NCBI GenBank assembly: GCA_013398175.1 | Contig: VZRZ01004841.1 | Coordinates: 1-64,000, forward strand | DNA from: Climacteris rufus | Lineage: Eukaryota; Chordata; Aves; Passeriformes; Climacteridae | Length of the DNA: 64,000 nt | Reading direction: 5' to 3' | Part shown: positions 1-12,600 of the stretch, piece by piece | Layout: each line of letters begins with the position of its first letter | How positions within the stretch are numbered: position 1 is the first letter of the stretch | The notes under the pieces: model-generated | The model's input: only the letters and a program-made list of their open reading frames with translations | Database searches by the model: none | Told to the model about the DNA's origin: nothing | Made by a program: the position numbers and the translations under genes

Positions 1-22
1 CCTGTCTTTGTAAACCGAGACA
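1..22 (-). mobile_element. Edge of another LTR copy at the window boundary
   Basis: CCTGTCTTTGTAAACCGAGA followed by CA matches the terminal 22 bases of the LTR at 17012-17033 at 20 of 22 positions. On the minus strand this is the 5' end of the LTR, the rest lying beyond the window. Only 22 bases support it. Confidence 0.65.
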
Positions 23-476
23 GTTGGACACAAAGATATGAAAGCCCATGTATGTTCAAGACAGAATATGTCAGAGATAGAACTTATAACTGTAATTATA
101 AATTAGAACTCACAGTTATAAAATAGAACTCCCTTTTAGGTCATACTTTCTACATCTCTTGGGATCAGTGTCATCATCGAAGCTTTCTCTAGTTTCTCTT
201 TCATCATTTCTACGAAGCATAGAAAATACATAATTCTATCAAAGGACTTGTGAGTGAAATTTGATGATTGTTATTTGTGCCTTGTAAAGGCATGTGCAAT
301 GCAAAATTTCAGGTTTTCTCCCCCTCTACCATAGAATCTATTGGCTTTTATTCAGTGCATGATCTTTTTCTGACCCCTACACTCTTTTATTCAGTACTGC
401 AACCATATAATGTACACCACATCCTGTATTTCTGCCTGTGGAAGGAAATACTAATTTGTAGGCATTTTAGACTTAC

Positions 477-664
477 TTAAGTCGCCTTTCCATTGACATT
501 GCACAAATGTTCCTCCACCTTCTGTCCAGATTGCGTGTAGCCTGCTGGATAGAGTCACACTCTGCTTCTGTGGCACAAGCATCACAGTCATGAAGCAGTA
601 CTTCACACAGATTGAGAACAGATGCCACGCCAGTGCTGTGTTTCTCTATGTCCCTCTGAAGTTC
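477..664 (-). CDS. SYNE1: SYNE1 window exon 35
   Basis: 62 codons plus 2 bases, from ELQRDIEKHSTGVASVLNL to AMSMERRL plus AA at AA|GTAAGT. LHDCDACATEAECDSIQQAT differs from human at a single residue. The split codon is expected to give Lys when joined to the next exon, outside the window. The intron continues to position 1 and ends in a fragment of an LTR. Confidence 0.98.
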
Positions 665-3600
665 CTGCAGGTGAAGAAATTAGCTTTTAAGAGAAATTGC
701 AAAACATGCATAAATGCAAATGTATTTCTCTTTTACTTATTAAAAAAAAAAAAAAAAAAAGCTTGCAAACAGAAGAAAAACATCCAAGAAATACCAATCA
801 GTGCATCTACAAAGTGGTGATGCAATGTTATCAATGAGGCCAGAAGAACCTGGCAGCATGCACAGCTCTGCCAGGGACTGTGAACACCAAACCATTACCT
901 GAGACAAACTGCCAGTGCTCTGCATGCTCAGCTGAGCATCTTTCACACACATTTAATCAACATCAACAGTAAATTATGTAATAACCATCAGAATTATTCT
1001 CAGCCCTTTCCCATTATCACAGAGAATGTAAAGCAGAGGTTAGTAAGAGAAGCATGACAAGAAAATACATTCTTATCTGCTGCAAGGGTTTGGCAGAGGG
1101 ACTCTTCATGAGCCTACTCTTCCCCAGGTGAGAGAGTTGTAAAGTGGCATTTTTGACATGGAGTGGCAGCAGCCCCTGTTGAACAGTGCATGTGCGGAGA
1201 TTTTTCCTCCTTCAGCTTTCCAGTTCTATAGCATCGTCATTGGAAATGGAAAATTCCAGACATCTAAAGAAAATGCACTCACGTTGTCTTAGCACTTACT
1301 ATATGTGATCAGTATTATTTTCCCTGTCAGTTTATTGGTTCCATAGGCTTGTTCTACACTGATGATAATGTTTCATCTCAAAGTAATATTTCAGCTTCAG
1401 TCTGAATTCCAGATTCAAGTAAAGACAAGCCACAAAGGTAACTGGCTGTTGCTGTTGGATCAGTACAATGAAAAGAAACTCTGCTTGACTTTTGTCCACA
1501 TTTCCCATGAATCATCAAAATATTAGATGGAAAAATCAGTATGGACAATAACAAAGACAAGACAACAATTCCAACAGTGACAAAGAAATACTGAGGTAAC
1601 TACATCAAAAAGTGCTATACTGCACCTAGAATACTATGTTCAATTCTGATTCAGATGAAGAAAGGAAGAAATAGGACAATTAGAGATGTGGAAGTTTATT
1701 TACAAGAACAAGAACATGGCAGCTTGAGAATGAGTAGAAATAAACTGCTCTTTATAATTTTGCTATTGAAGTAAACTATGACATGCAAAGGGAAATACAG
1801 TGTCAACATACTGTGTCTTACACAAATTTAAGGTCTAACTAGAGGAACTTTTCTTACAGCTAGCAACATGATCAGAAAATATCTTCCAGCTGGAAATGAG
1901 ATCTAAATGTTGATAGTAAAATCCTCACGAAATCTGAAACAAAGAAAGATTGATCTATATCAATCATCGAATTTGGTTGTTTGTAATAACTGGGGCTGCA
2001 CTCAACAGAAGTAATCTATTTCATCTTCTTGTCTATGAAACAGACAGCTATTTTGTAGACATCTTCATGATAACATTGAGTGAAAAATCACAATATTTTC
2101 TTCCTCAGCAACTGCCCTTTTACTTCACTTGCCTGAAAAATACTTCCACCGGCATGTCAGAGTGCTTATTCTTCTTTCTATCTGCCCTGAAATGTTATAG
2201 AAGGGTGGATACTATAATCAGATGCAATACTTCATGAAACACACACTCCAGACGCAGAGCAGACACCAGCTATGAGACTTGAGGTTAAGTAAGTTCAGGT
2301 AACATAATCTCCCCTCTAATGTTTTGGAGTAAAGCTGTGGTGAGAACTGCAGGTCCTGAGCATTCCTAAGAATTAAACTTTTTTTATTCACCTACAGAAC
2401 ACTTCCACAAGCAATGTCTAGACTAATTTTTCTCCATAGCCATATATTTATTTCCCATATTTTAAAATTTTCTATGTTTATTAGAGAACATTAAGCCTTT
2501 GGGTTACTTCACAAAGGAGCATCACTTTTATGCACTGCTGTCACCCATATATATCCATTTTTTAAACTTAATTTACCCAGGAGCAAACATGTTTTCACAT
2601 CTGAAGTCGTAGCAGATTGAGAAAATAAACAAACAAGCAATCATTTAAATTGAGTTTGTTGTCCTAGGAAAGTTGCCCTAATTTCCCAAGGATATCCAGA
2701 TTCTACTGCATTTTTAATTTCACTAGAGATCAGCAATCTGCAAAGCTGACGCTTGGCTGAAGTAGATGCTGAGAAGTAAATAATGGAGTTCCATAAATGG
2801 AATTGGTTTCTCCTCTTTCACAACATAATATTTTTAGCCTGATTTTGCATATGAAAAACTGGGAACATAACATGACCTCAGTGGAAGATCAAACATGGAA
2901 AAGACACAAGATCACTAACAGAAGAAACGGGGAATAAAATACTTGAGGAGGTAGCTTTCTGAGATGTGGTGGATAGTGAAATAGCTTCTGACTTATAAAA
3001 ATACTGGTTGCCAGGTACTGAAGGTGAGCGGGTTTTTTACATTATCATTATAACCAAGTCTTGTATTGTTATCAAATCATCATCAAGTTTCCAAATATGG
3101 CATCCTCCCATGGTAAGATTCACCTCCGTTTCTTCCCTTTAGAGTTCAAATTAAACCAATTCTATAGGATATCACTACATGCTGTCACCATGAGGAAGCA
3201 GGGGAAGGCAGAGATACACCAGTCTCTGGGCCCAGAATCAGTCCCGTAAGAAGTGGCAGTAACAAACTTTGGGATGCCTGCATAGGGATTCTAGTAAATA
3301 ATCTCAGCTATCTAGTTTGTTGATAGCCATGTTTAGCCCTTCCCAGCACTTTATTGTCTCAGAAATATCATTCATTAGTGACGGCTGTGTGTTATAAATT
3401 ATCCCTCTGTGAATTCCATATAGAATATTAGTAAGTAATTCTGAACGGCCACGTAGCAAATCAGTTGGGCAGCTGGCAAAAACTCTGAGGGAGTTCTTGG
3501 CTCTCAGTTCCACACTCAGCTTAAAGGAGCAAAATGCACACTTGTACTCTTCATAAATTATCCACAAAATATCCTGTCTCTCCTCTTCCCATGCATTTCT

Positions 3601-6600
3601 TTCTCCTCTGGAGAAAGGACTCAGAAGAGCATCTAACTCTTCTCCAGTGGGCGCCAGAAAAGTATTCTTGCCAATAAATAACCAACAGGAACACAAAGGA
3701 CAACAGTCCTCTCCAGCAATGTGCTTCTAGGTAAAACTGCACTGGGCAGTGAAGTAGAACAGGAAGGAGAAAGTATAGTAAATCATCTTAGAAGTAACAT
3801 TAGTTTCAATGCCAAAAACTGGCTGACTTCCCATTTTTCTGCACATTTTATTATAGCACTGCATAAAGGCTTTATGTAGTATAAACCAACCAACTTTAAC
3901 TTCACATGTACAGCTCATGCAACTTTGCGTGCAAAGTGATGTTCAAACAAGCTGCAAAATAAAAGTGAGTTAGAAAGGTTGCTAAAAATAGTAATTTTCA
4001 AGCATTTGCAAAATTTGCAAGGTCTAATAGGTGTCAGTTTTTCCTCTGGGAACAGACAATTCAAACAAACAAAAACCACAAGCCCCAAAGGAAAACAATT
4101 GCAGTAACTCGTTCAGGTTACATCTCTTTGTGCCTTACCTTTCTTGGAAATGTCTATCAGCTCCTGGTGGATTCGATGTCAAGGCCAGCAGAAGGCTCTA
4201 TAAGTGACACAGTAAGTACCACTTGCCTTGATATTTAAACACTTTGCCTCACGCCCTCTCAGCTGAACTGAGTATGAACTGGATATGGCCAGCCCAAGGA
4301 CACTCTACTTTGGCTCTCCCCATGTCACTGTTCACCTGATAAACATGTTGTATTTTACCTGCTGTTCATTTAGCTTCCTTTGTATCTCCTCAGAATCACA
4401 AGTTTCATAGACGATAGGTTTGGACAGCTCTGACTCAATGTGCGCAAGCCAAGACCTCAAGCTGCTCATGTTTTTATCCAGCTGCTGCACTGCAACAAGG
4501 GTTTCCTTCAACTTCTTTACTCTGTAAAGAAGAAGAAATGGCAGTGTAAGAACACCCTGAAGAAAAATTTTTACAGCATGCATTTCAGGAAGTTTTCAGA
4601 GAAACTTCACTTAGATGGCAAGTTCTGTTGTAAAGTCTTCCTTTATTATGTAACAGAAGTAAATAGCATGTGCATATAATCCTGCATTCACAGCTGCTGG
4701 TTAAGAAAAACTGAGTACTTACTAATGCCAGAAAACGTTTTCAAAGCTTTTGTATCTTAATCAGTTGACTTTAGTATTTGTTAAGAAAAGTTTCCTGTTT
4801 TCTTTTTTTTAATGAACTCATACACACCAACTCCCCTAGAACAATCTAAGTAATTTAGCTGTATATTTCACTAATAGATGGCAGCTGTTCTTCTTAAGAG
4901 TACAAATAACTTATCCATGTACTGGTAGGGGAGTGCACTGGGTGAACAGGCCTTTTTCACTTCCATGAAAGCACTGAACTGCATATCACAGAAGGTTTGG
5001 GTTGGAAGGGATCTTTGAAAGTCATCTAGTCCACCTGCTCTGCAATGAGCAGGGACATCTTCAACTAGATCAGGTTGTTTAGATCCCCATTCAGCCTGAC
5101 CTTGAACATTACTAGGGATAGGGGCACCATCTGAAAAATCTCTCTGGGCAACCTGTTACAGGGTGAAGACCTGTCCTTGAATAAATGAGTTTTACAGCAA
5201 GAAATCCAGATGAGAATTTAGGGAGAATGCTTGAATCCCAAGGGCTGCTTCAAGTTGGTGTTGTTGCACTATGTCAGATTTAAACAGATTAAATTGGAAC
5301 AGAACTACATGGTGATTTCTAACTAGTATTTTTCTTGAAATCCTGACCTTGGAACAGCAATGACCAGGAAAAACTAAATAGGGGTTTTTTTGTTTGTGTT
5401 TTTTTCTTTTCTTTTAATCAAGAGAGCACTAAGGTCAGAGAGTGAATAAATTTAACTAAACTTTCATCCTATCTCAATAATTTTTCCTTCAATCTGTTTG
5501 AACTGCAAAATTGTCTGTCAGAAATTTTCTCCCTCCTATGCCCATGCTACATAACATACATTATTAGTGGATTCTGAATCTTTTCTAAGCTGTCTTTTCC
5601 TGTTTGTGTGGTACCAAATATCATCTTGAGTAATGTTCCCTTTTATGCTCTTATTTCTCTTCTGCTTAAGTGTTTCAATAACAGAAAGGTTTAAAAGATG
5701 AGTGCAGATGGGAATAGACTGACTAAATTGGGTTGAAAAATACAAGATTTCCAAATTTGTTAAACAGAATGCCACTTGACTATCCTATAATTCAAAAAAG
5801 CAATTCACATTTTTTTCTGCAACACTAAGCAGCAAATTTATCAAGTGTTTCCATATTGAAAGCAGTAGCTGCAGCTGACCATTAAGAGAATTGCAGAGAT
5901 ATTAATGTCATTTTAAAATAATTAAAATTTAAATCTTCCAAATTTTCATTTCTTTACAGCCCTCTCTTTAACTCACAGATGATCAAACTGTGGTTCTTTA
6001 TTGCTAAAAACTCTTCAGAGCAGTTCAAATGCAGTTTCCTTGCCAGAGTGTCATGACCAAGAACTGTAGGGTTTTGATCTAAAAAAACCCCACCTGGTAA
6101 CTGGAAAAAAATCTGGGTAATCTGAAAATCTGTCTACGAAGGGACTGAAGTCAATACAATCGTGCTGATAGACTGTGTGAGTCCCATCCTCAGGTTATCT
6201 CAAAATACAGCTGTGTATTTAGGCTTGCAGAGATATTAGGAGAATACCCACTGTCTGGCGGCACCATCTCCCTGTCACCTCTGGTTCTACATGCAGTGTT
6301 TAAGTGGGTTTGAACCAACTGAAACTTGCTTAAAGGGTCAAGCAAGAAAGTTGGTTATCACCCTTCTGGAAGTCACATACAGCTTTTCAATCTCTACCAT
6401 TATTTAAAAGGAGTGAAATCCTGCCCATTTTCTGCTTGTATTTTCAAGGCTTGATGCTACTGACCCTTTGCAGGCATGCTGGAGCGGGGAAGGGAACAGT
6501 GAGTCATGACAGCCCTGTGGAGAAGCAATGTCACTTGATCATTTGCAAGTCCAAATTGTGGACCAGGATGTTCTTGTCTGCAGTTGTATGGTACTCTAAT

Positions 6601-9600
6601 CTCTGTGCTGGATTTCATTTACATTTTGCCTGCGACAACTGATAAAGGGTCCAGCATTTAGAAAGTTTCCTCTGCCTCACATAAACTGCACAGGAGTACA
6701 TCCCTGCCAGAGCATAAAAACAAGTCTGACTGAACTACCACTATTTTCAGTCACATGATCTAAGTTACTCCAGAGAGAAAAACAGCACGACATACTAAAA
6801 GAACACTCCAACCAAACCCAAACCCTACAACTTCCTTCATGTCCCCCCACTACATCTACCCTTAACACTGTTCTTTTTTTTTTTGTACTGAGTTTAACAT
6901 AACAGGTTCCTTGCCCATGGTGCAAACTGAAGCAAATAAACCCGTGCTTATTGGAATCTGCTGGGCCTACTTTCTTTTAAACTGAACTGTGTGGCGGCGT
7001 GTGTGGCAAAAGCCACAGCCCCACAGGCTCAAGACTGGTGGGCACAGCCTGAGGTTCCCACAGTCTGAGGCAATGCCCCTGCTCAGGGAGAGGTTTTGGN
7101 AAAACATATCCGCGATCAAATAATAGATGCAATCCATCATGCCTAAGAGTTTTCCTTCTGAATTTCAGCAAGCAAGCTGCCTATGCTCTAAAAGCTCTGC
7201 TTAAGAGACAAAGGTCAAATTCTGAATCAAGTATGTGGGATCCCTAGTCAAGTGTAATTTTGCCCTTTTGAGATTTCATTTACAATATGGTGTTTAAAGA
7301 TTAATTATTCCAATAATCATTTCATGCTTTTGTTGCAGCACTAGGCATGTTACTGTGAGAGACTTGAGATACCTTCTTTCCTTGATAATGGAAATTGTGC
7401 ACTGAAATTGAGGGTTGGCACCACGACACAGTTGGTCTAAAGGTTGTTTTTTACAAAACACACACCCCAGTCTTGCTACATTTTACAAACACTTAAGACT
7501 CTCAGAAAAGAAAATACTGCAGAATTCAGTTGTTTTTATGGTTTACTGATGAAAACTCATCTAACAATCTGAATGGGCTTATGATATTTATGTTTTCATG
7601 TTCCAATTAATGTACCTCAATTTCCCCAGGAAAGCAATGACTTTAAATTGTCTATTATTAATGTATATTATTCTACATCAAGAAAGGTCAGTGGGAGAAC
7701 AACTTGGAGCTAAAATTAAGCACAAATACATTTAATTCAACTAGTCCTAAAGTAGACAGCCTTAGATTCCACTTAAATCTAAATGGGAACAACCCTGTAA
7801 GTACAGAAAAATGCATCATATAGAACTCATAGCCACTGCATTAGTCATTTAGACAGCTGCTTACTAATATTAAACTTTAAAAGCAACATGAAAAAAACTC
7901 AGTAAGGGCATGTTAGCTAAGTTTGTACAATAGACAATAGAAGGCAGAAAGATGGTTTTTAAAAAAATATCTACTTGGGATGGGAGACAAAGTTTTAAGA
8001 AACACTCTTGGAAACAGTGAGAAATGCTGCACAGCTAAAATCAGTTTTGAAAAGATCAGTTATAAAAGAATATTTTTATAATTAAAAAAGATTTATTTTC
8101 CAAAGTACTGTACTACTGTGTAATAGCACACCACTAAAGCCAGTTACATTCACTATTCCAGTCACAGTTTGCTCTTTCAAAGACCGAATTTCTAGAATTC
8201 TGAACAGCTAAATTTCTAGAAAAGATACTGTGAAGAGTGAAAAAGAGAAGCTGAATCAAAAATCCAAGACGATGTAGGCTGAGTTGAAGTATTACATGCA
8301 GTTACAAAACAGTTGTTAATATGAACATGATGTACAGGCTTTGATAAGTCTGAAATATTTTCTTTACAGCTTCTTTCCTTCTCTGCCTTTTGTTTGCAGT
8401 CATGCCCTTTTGATGACACAAACAGCAAGCAGACAGTCTGTTTTTTCTCATGTGTGTACATGCTCTCACATTTAAAAAGCGCAGTAAAATCAGTCCACAG
8501 TTCCTTTCAGACAGCTAAGAGATTTTACTACTTCTAAGTCTCCATCACGATCAAAAAATTATTCTGGGATCCAAAAGTAGTAGCTGTAAAACAAAGTATG
8601 CTGTTATCACTGTCAACTGTTTTTAAACTGAGCAGAAAACCGTAATTTCTAGCTACAGTAATGATTTCTACATATCAATATTTCAGTTAGTTTCCCAGCG
8701 AGCCAAGACTTCAGAAAGTATCGTATCAATCAAAAGCAAACAAAAATAGCTGCCTGCCTTGTGATATCACAGTTACAGTCTGGGAGGTCTGAATCCACAC
8801 TGCTGTCCTCCGCCATCCTCACAGCATGCAAGTCCTCTGCCACAATAACGAAATTTTCCAGTATTAAAAAGAAGAACTTCCACTCCCAAAGCCTGCAAAC
8901 ACTGTTCTTTTGGCAGGGGGGAGGAGAGGGGACACACTTTGCTGGTGAGTACTGTACAGAAAATGTTTCAGGCCAAACAAATGTTAGCAGCCGTTGCTTG
9001 ATAACATGACACTGGATGGTGACAAGTGGTCATGTTTCTAAATAAAACTTGCATTCATCAACATGTGCCAGGCTTGATCTCCAGGAATGTGGACTGTGAG
9101 TGGTAGGGGAAAGGATGAAAACACATACAAAGCCTTCTTTGCAAAGCCTGAGCAGTTGCACCATATCACTGTTTCCTGGCTGTAAATAAAGGCAAAAAAT
9201 TTTTAACCAGACTGACATATAAGAAAAATTCATCTGAAAGGATGAAAATGTTCTAGAAGGGAAGAAACAGAAGTCTCTAATGCAGAGACACAACTACCTT
9301 TCTGCACTGTCACTTCTGCAGTTACAGACCTCCTCAGAATAGCGAGGCATTTAAAAGGAGTGGGTAAAGGAACAAAGTGTCATAAAGAAAGAAAGATGCT
9401 TTTACAGGTGAATGGAGAATTTTCACCAGACAGCATAAAATCAACAGGTAAAGATTCAGACTGGACATGTATTACCATAATATATTACTAAAGCATTTTC
9501 ACAGAGTATTTTCTATTAATTCACAGCTGTAGGAAACTAAGAAAAATGCTCCAGACAAGGGATTACAGTAGTGCTGCACAAAAGTCTGCAGGCTCCAAAA

Positions 9601-12600
9601 ATTTATTAAATACTGTCAGGCATCCAGAATGTGAAAAGATGTATTTTATTTTCAACACCAGGACAACTAATCTGCACTTACTAGTTGAATGCAGCCAAAA
9701 TCTTGTTATATGATACATTCCAAATTCCAAAATATCATAACAGGAACACATGCCACTATATAGGAACATATTCTAAAGGACCTCTGGAGCCTTCTAAAAA
9801 TTATCTTGGGGGATGCAATCCCTTTTATCCACTGGTAATTAGACATCAATACAAGTATTTTGTACACACATTAATCAACAGCCTGGGCTTTAATGGCCTC
9901 CAGCCTAAGATACAGCTGAATGAGCAAAATAGTCACAATCTAGCATCAAACCTTTCCACAATTTATTTCCCAACTTCAGCAAACTTTGCAGAGTTTTTTT
10001 TCACTTCAGTAAGCACTGGAATGGAAAGGGTTATATGTTTAATTGCATGCAATAGTGTTGAGCATGCCAGTTGAGAAGCGTAAGTTGAAATGATCTGGAA
10101 ATACAAGTAAATAAATATTTTACATATATTAATTTAGAACAGAACTTGACACTTCATGATAACAGAATGAGAAAGTTTAACGGTATTGCACCTTATGTCT
10201 CCCCACACAAGAATGATACAGAATCCTGCACCCTCACCTGCCCCTTACTGGTGACTAATCTCTAACACTGAATAGACAACACAGATATTTTAGAGATGTG
10301 TTTTACAGTTTCTGAATGCAATCAATTTCGCTAGAAACTTCCTGAAGATATTATTTGAACATTTCTCTGAATAAGCATTTCAAAAGAGGAACATAAAAAT
10401 ATCTCAAATATAATTTAAGTTCAACAACCGGTGATGTATCACATCCTCTGAAACCAAGCAGGTTCCTCGACTTCAATGCAACACTTCTTGACTTAATTGT
10501 TCTGTAGGAAATATGCAGTGTTCATTCCTTAAAAATGAACTACTATTAAAGGAGCTGGAGTCACTGGAATGCTTCTGCTTACATGAAATTTACTGCTCCC
10601 ATGTTAACAGATTTCAGAGCAAGAATGTTGTAAAACCATATGAAAAAAGAACAGACAAAAAAAGACGATGAAACTAAACAAACCCTTTTGCTGCTAACAG
10701 GACTAAAGTATTACTAATGCATATGCCCTTACATCAAAGAAATGTGAATTATAAAGTATATGAAGTATTTATGCAATTCATGGAGTGCAAAATTGTGAGA
10801 GAATTACTGTTAGTAATGGAAGGGAGGCTGTGGCAAAGCTTAACAGAAAGTGTTGAAACAAATGAATCAGTTTCTTTACATAACAAACAACAATCCTGTA
10901 ATTTTTAAGTTCTGAAAATTGCTGTTATACTCTAGATCTTGAATAAAACGAGTCTTTAAGCCCAGTGTGCATACCTGCAGCTAGTCTTCTCCTTCAGTGA
11001 AAAAATGATCAGGCAGAAAACCTATGACTTAGTTTTGGACCCGCTCTCCTTGAAATCCAGAACTACAAAGGCACTGTTTTGATTCCTCTGTCAAGAATTT
11101 TTTTTAGAGAAACTACATGCACATCTAGTTTTAAGCACCAGCTAAAGTAAGATGGTACTAGAGCAAGGATCACTAAATCTTATTGAAACTGATCCTGTAT
11201 CATAGAAGTATAGAATTATTAAGGTTGGGAACAAGCTTTAAGATAAAGGCCAGCTGTAAACCTACCACCATCACCATATTATTATAGCATAAAATTTTTA
11301 TGTTTTAATTGATTCTTCTTGAAGAAATGATGTCCTGTACCGTAAAGTTAAAAAGGAAGGTGAATTTCACAGAAAAGTGTTGAGGGTTAATGATGACTGC
11401 TGACAGTTAATGATGAAAAGGCAGACAACAAAATATTTAAAATGCACATTAATTTCTCCCAGGACTTAACACTTAGAAACAAAAAACTATCTTACCTGGC
11501 TGCAATAAGATCTAGAAGATGCTGCCATCTGTCATTAATCTTGCCAAGTTTGTACTCAATCTCTGATGCCTTACTCTCATGGCTGGCTTTAGCAAGTCTC
11601 TCTCCCATTTGCTGAAGCTGGATTTTGTTCTTTTGGGCTACAGCAATTTCCTCTTGATAATCCTAGACAGTAAAAAGCAATCAGAAGTCAGGGTACTTAT
11701 TCTAAATATACTTTGCTCTACACTGCTAAAAGAATGACGCAAAAATACAAGTGAATGCTGTTTTTCTGTTGATTGTACGGTGGAGAAACAACCTCATTTA
11801 TTTGATGGATAAACACAAACAACTATCAGAAGGAAAAAAACTACCCAACACAAATCAAAACACAATGCCTTCTATAAATATGTCTGCTACATTTTAACTC
11901 ATTACAGGCAATTCTGATTGGACCTAGTAAAGCATTCAGATGTTTCTGACTTTGCATTCACTTCAGTTTCTGGTATTCTGGGAGGGCCTACCTCAAGAAA
12001 GACAGAAAAATGCTGCTTAGCGAGAGCACATAAAAACCAGAACACATCAGGATAAGGTAAAACCTTAATTTCAGCTAATTCAGAATACTCCTTGCAACAC
12101 AAAACAAGTAAACAGTTACAGAACAGTACGTAAGTGTACACTATACCTTTTTAAGTCTCTCAATCATTTCTTCTATGAGGATGTCACCATTTTGAGACAC
12201 CTTACTTTCCATTTGTGTCAGCCATTCACAGAGCTCCTTGTTCTTCTCACTGAAGACAGCCCACTCATTCAGTCTCTCAGTAACTTGTTGTCGACGTAAG
12301 GAGACCTTAAACCATTGGCGAAGAGTAAATGAAACCAAAATAGCAAATGCATTTAAGATGTGCTTATAACACTTTGTGACTCAATGTGAATTCCTCTAGA
12401 CCTGAAAAGGTGTTCCAGTCACTTACTTGCCATTAAAACAAACCGGAGTTCTACAGCAAAACTTTGTGCAACTGTCTGTAAGTTCAGGGGTAAGCGCTGA
12501 TCTCAGATTTCCTGTTAGTTACATCCTATGCACAGAGAGAGGCACCCAAGCGTTAAGCTCAGTAGCCTGTCAATATCTTGTTTCATAATGTCTCTAGGCC

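Noticed and set aside
8761..9009. 82-codon plus-strand frame
   Set aside because: It overlaps the alpha-2 first exon on the opposite strand and has no protein likeness.
9023..9158. E-boxes and an M-CAT-like site as a proven alpha-2 promoter
   Set aside because: Such short motifs occur often by chance; no TATA or start-site evidence is present.
9685..10074. 129-codon plus-strand frame in intron 33
   Set aside because: No recognisable motif or neighbour; length is compatible with chance in AT-rich sequence.
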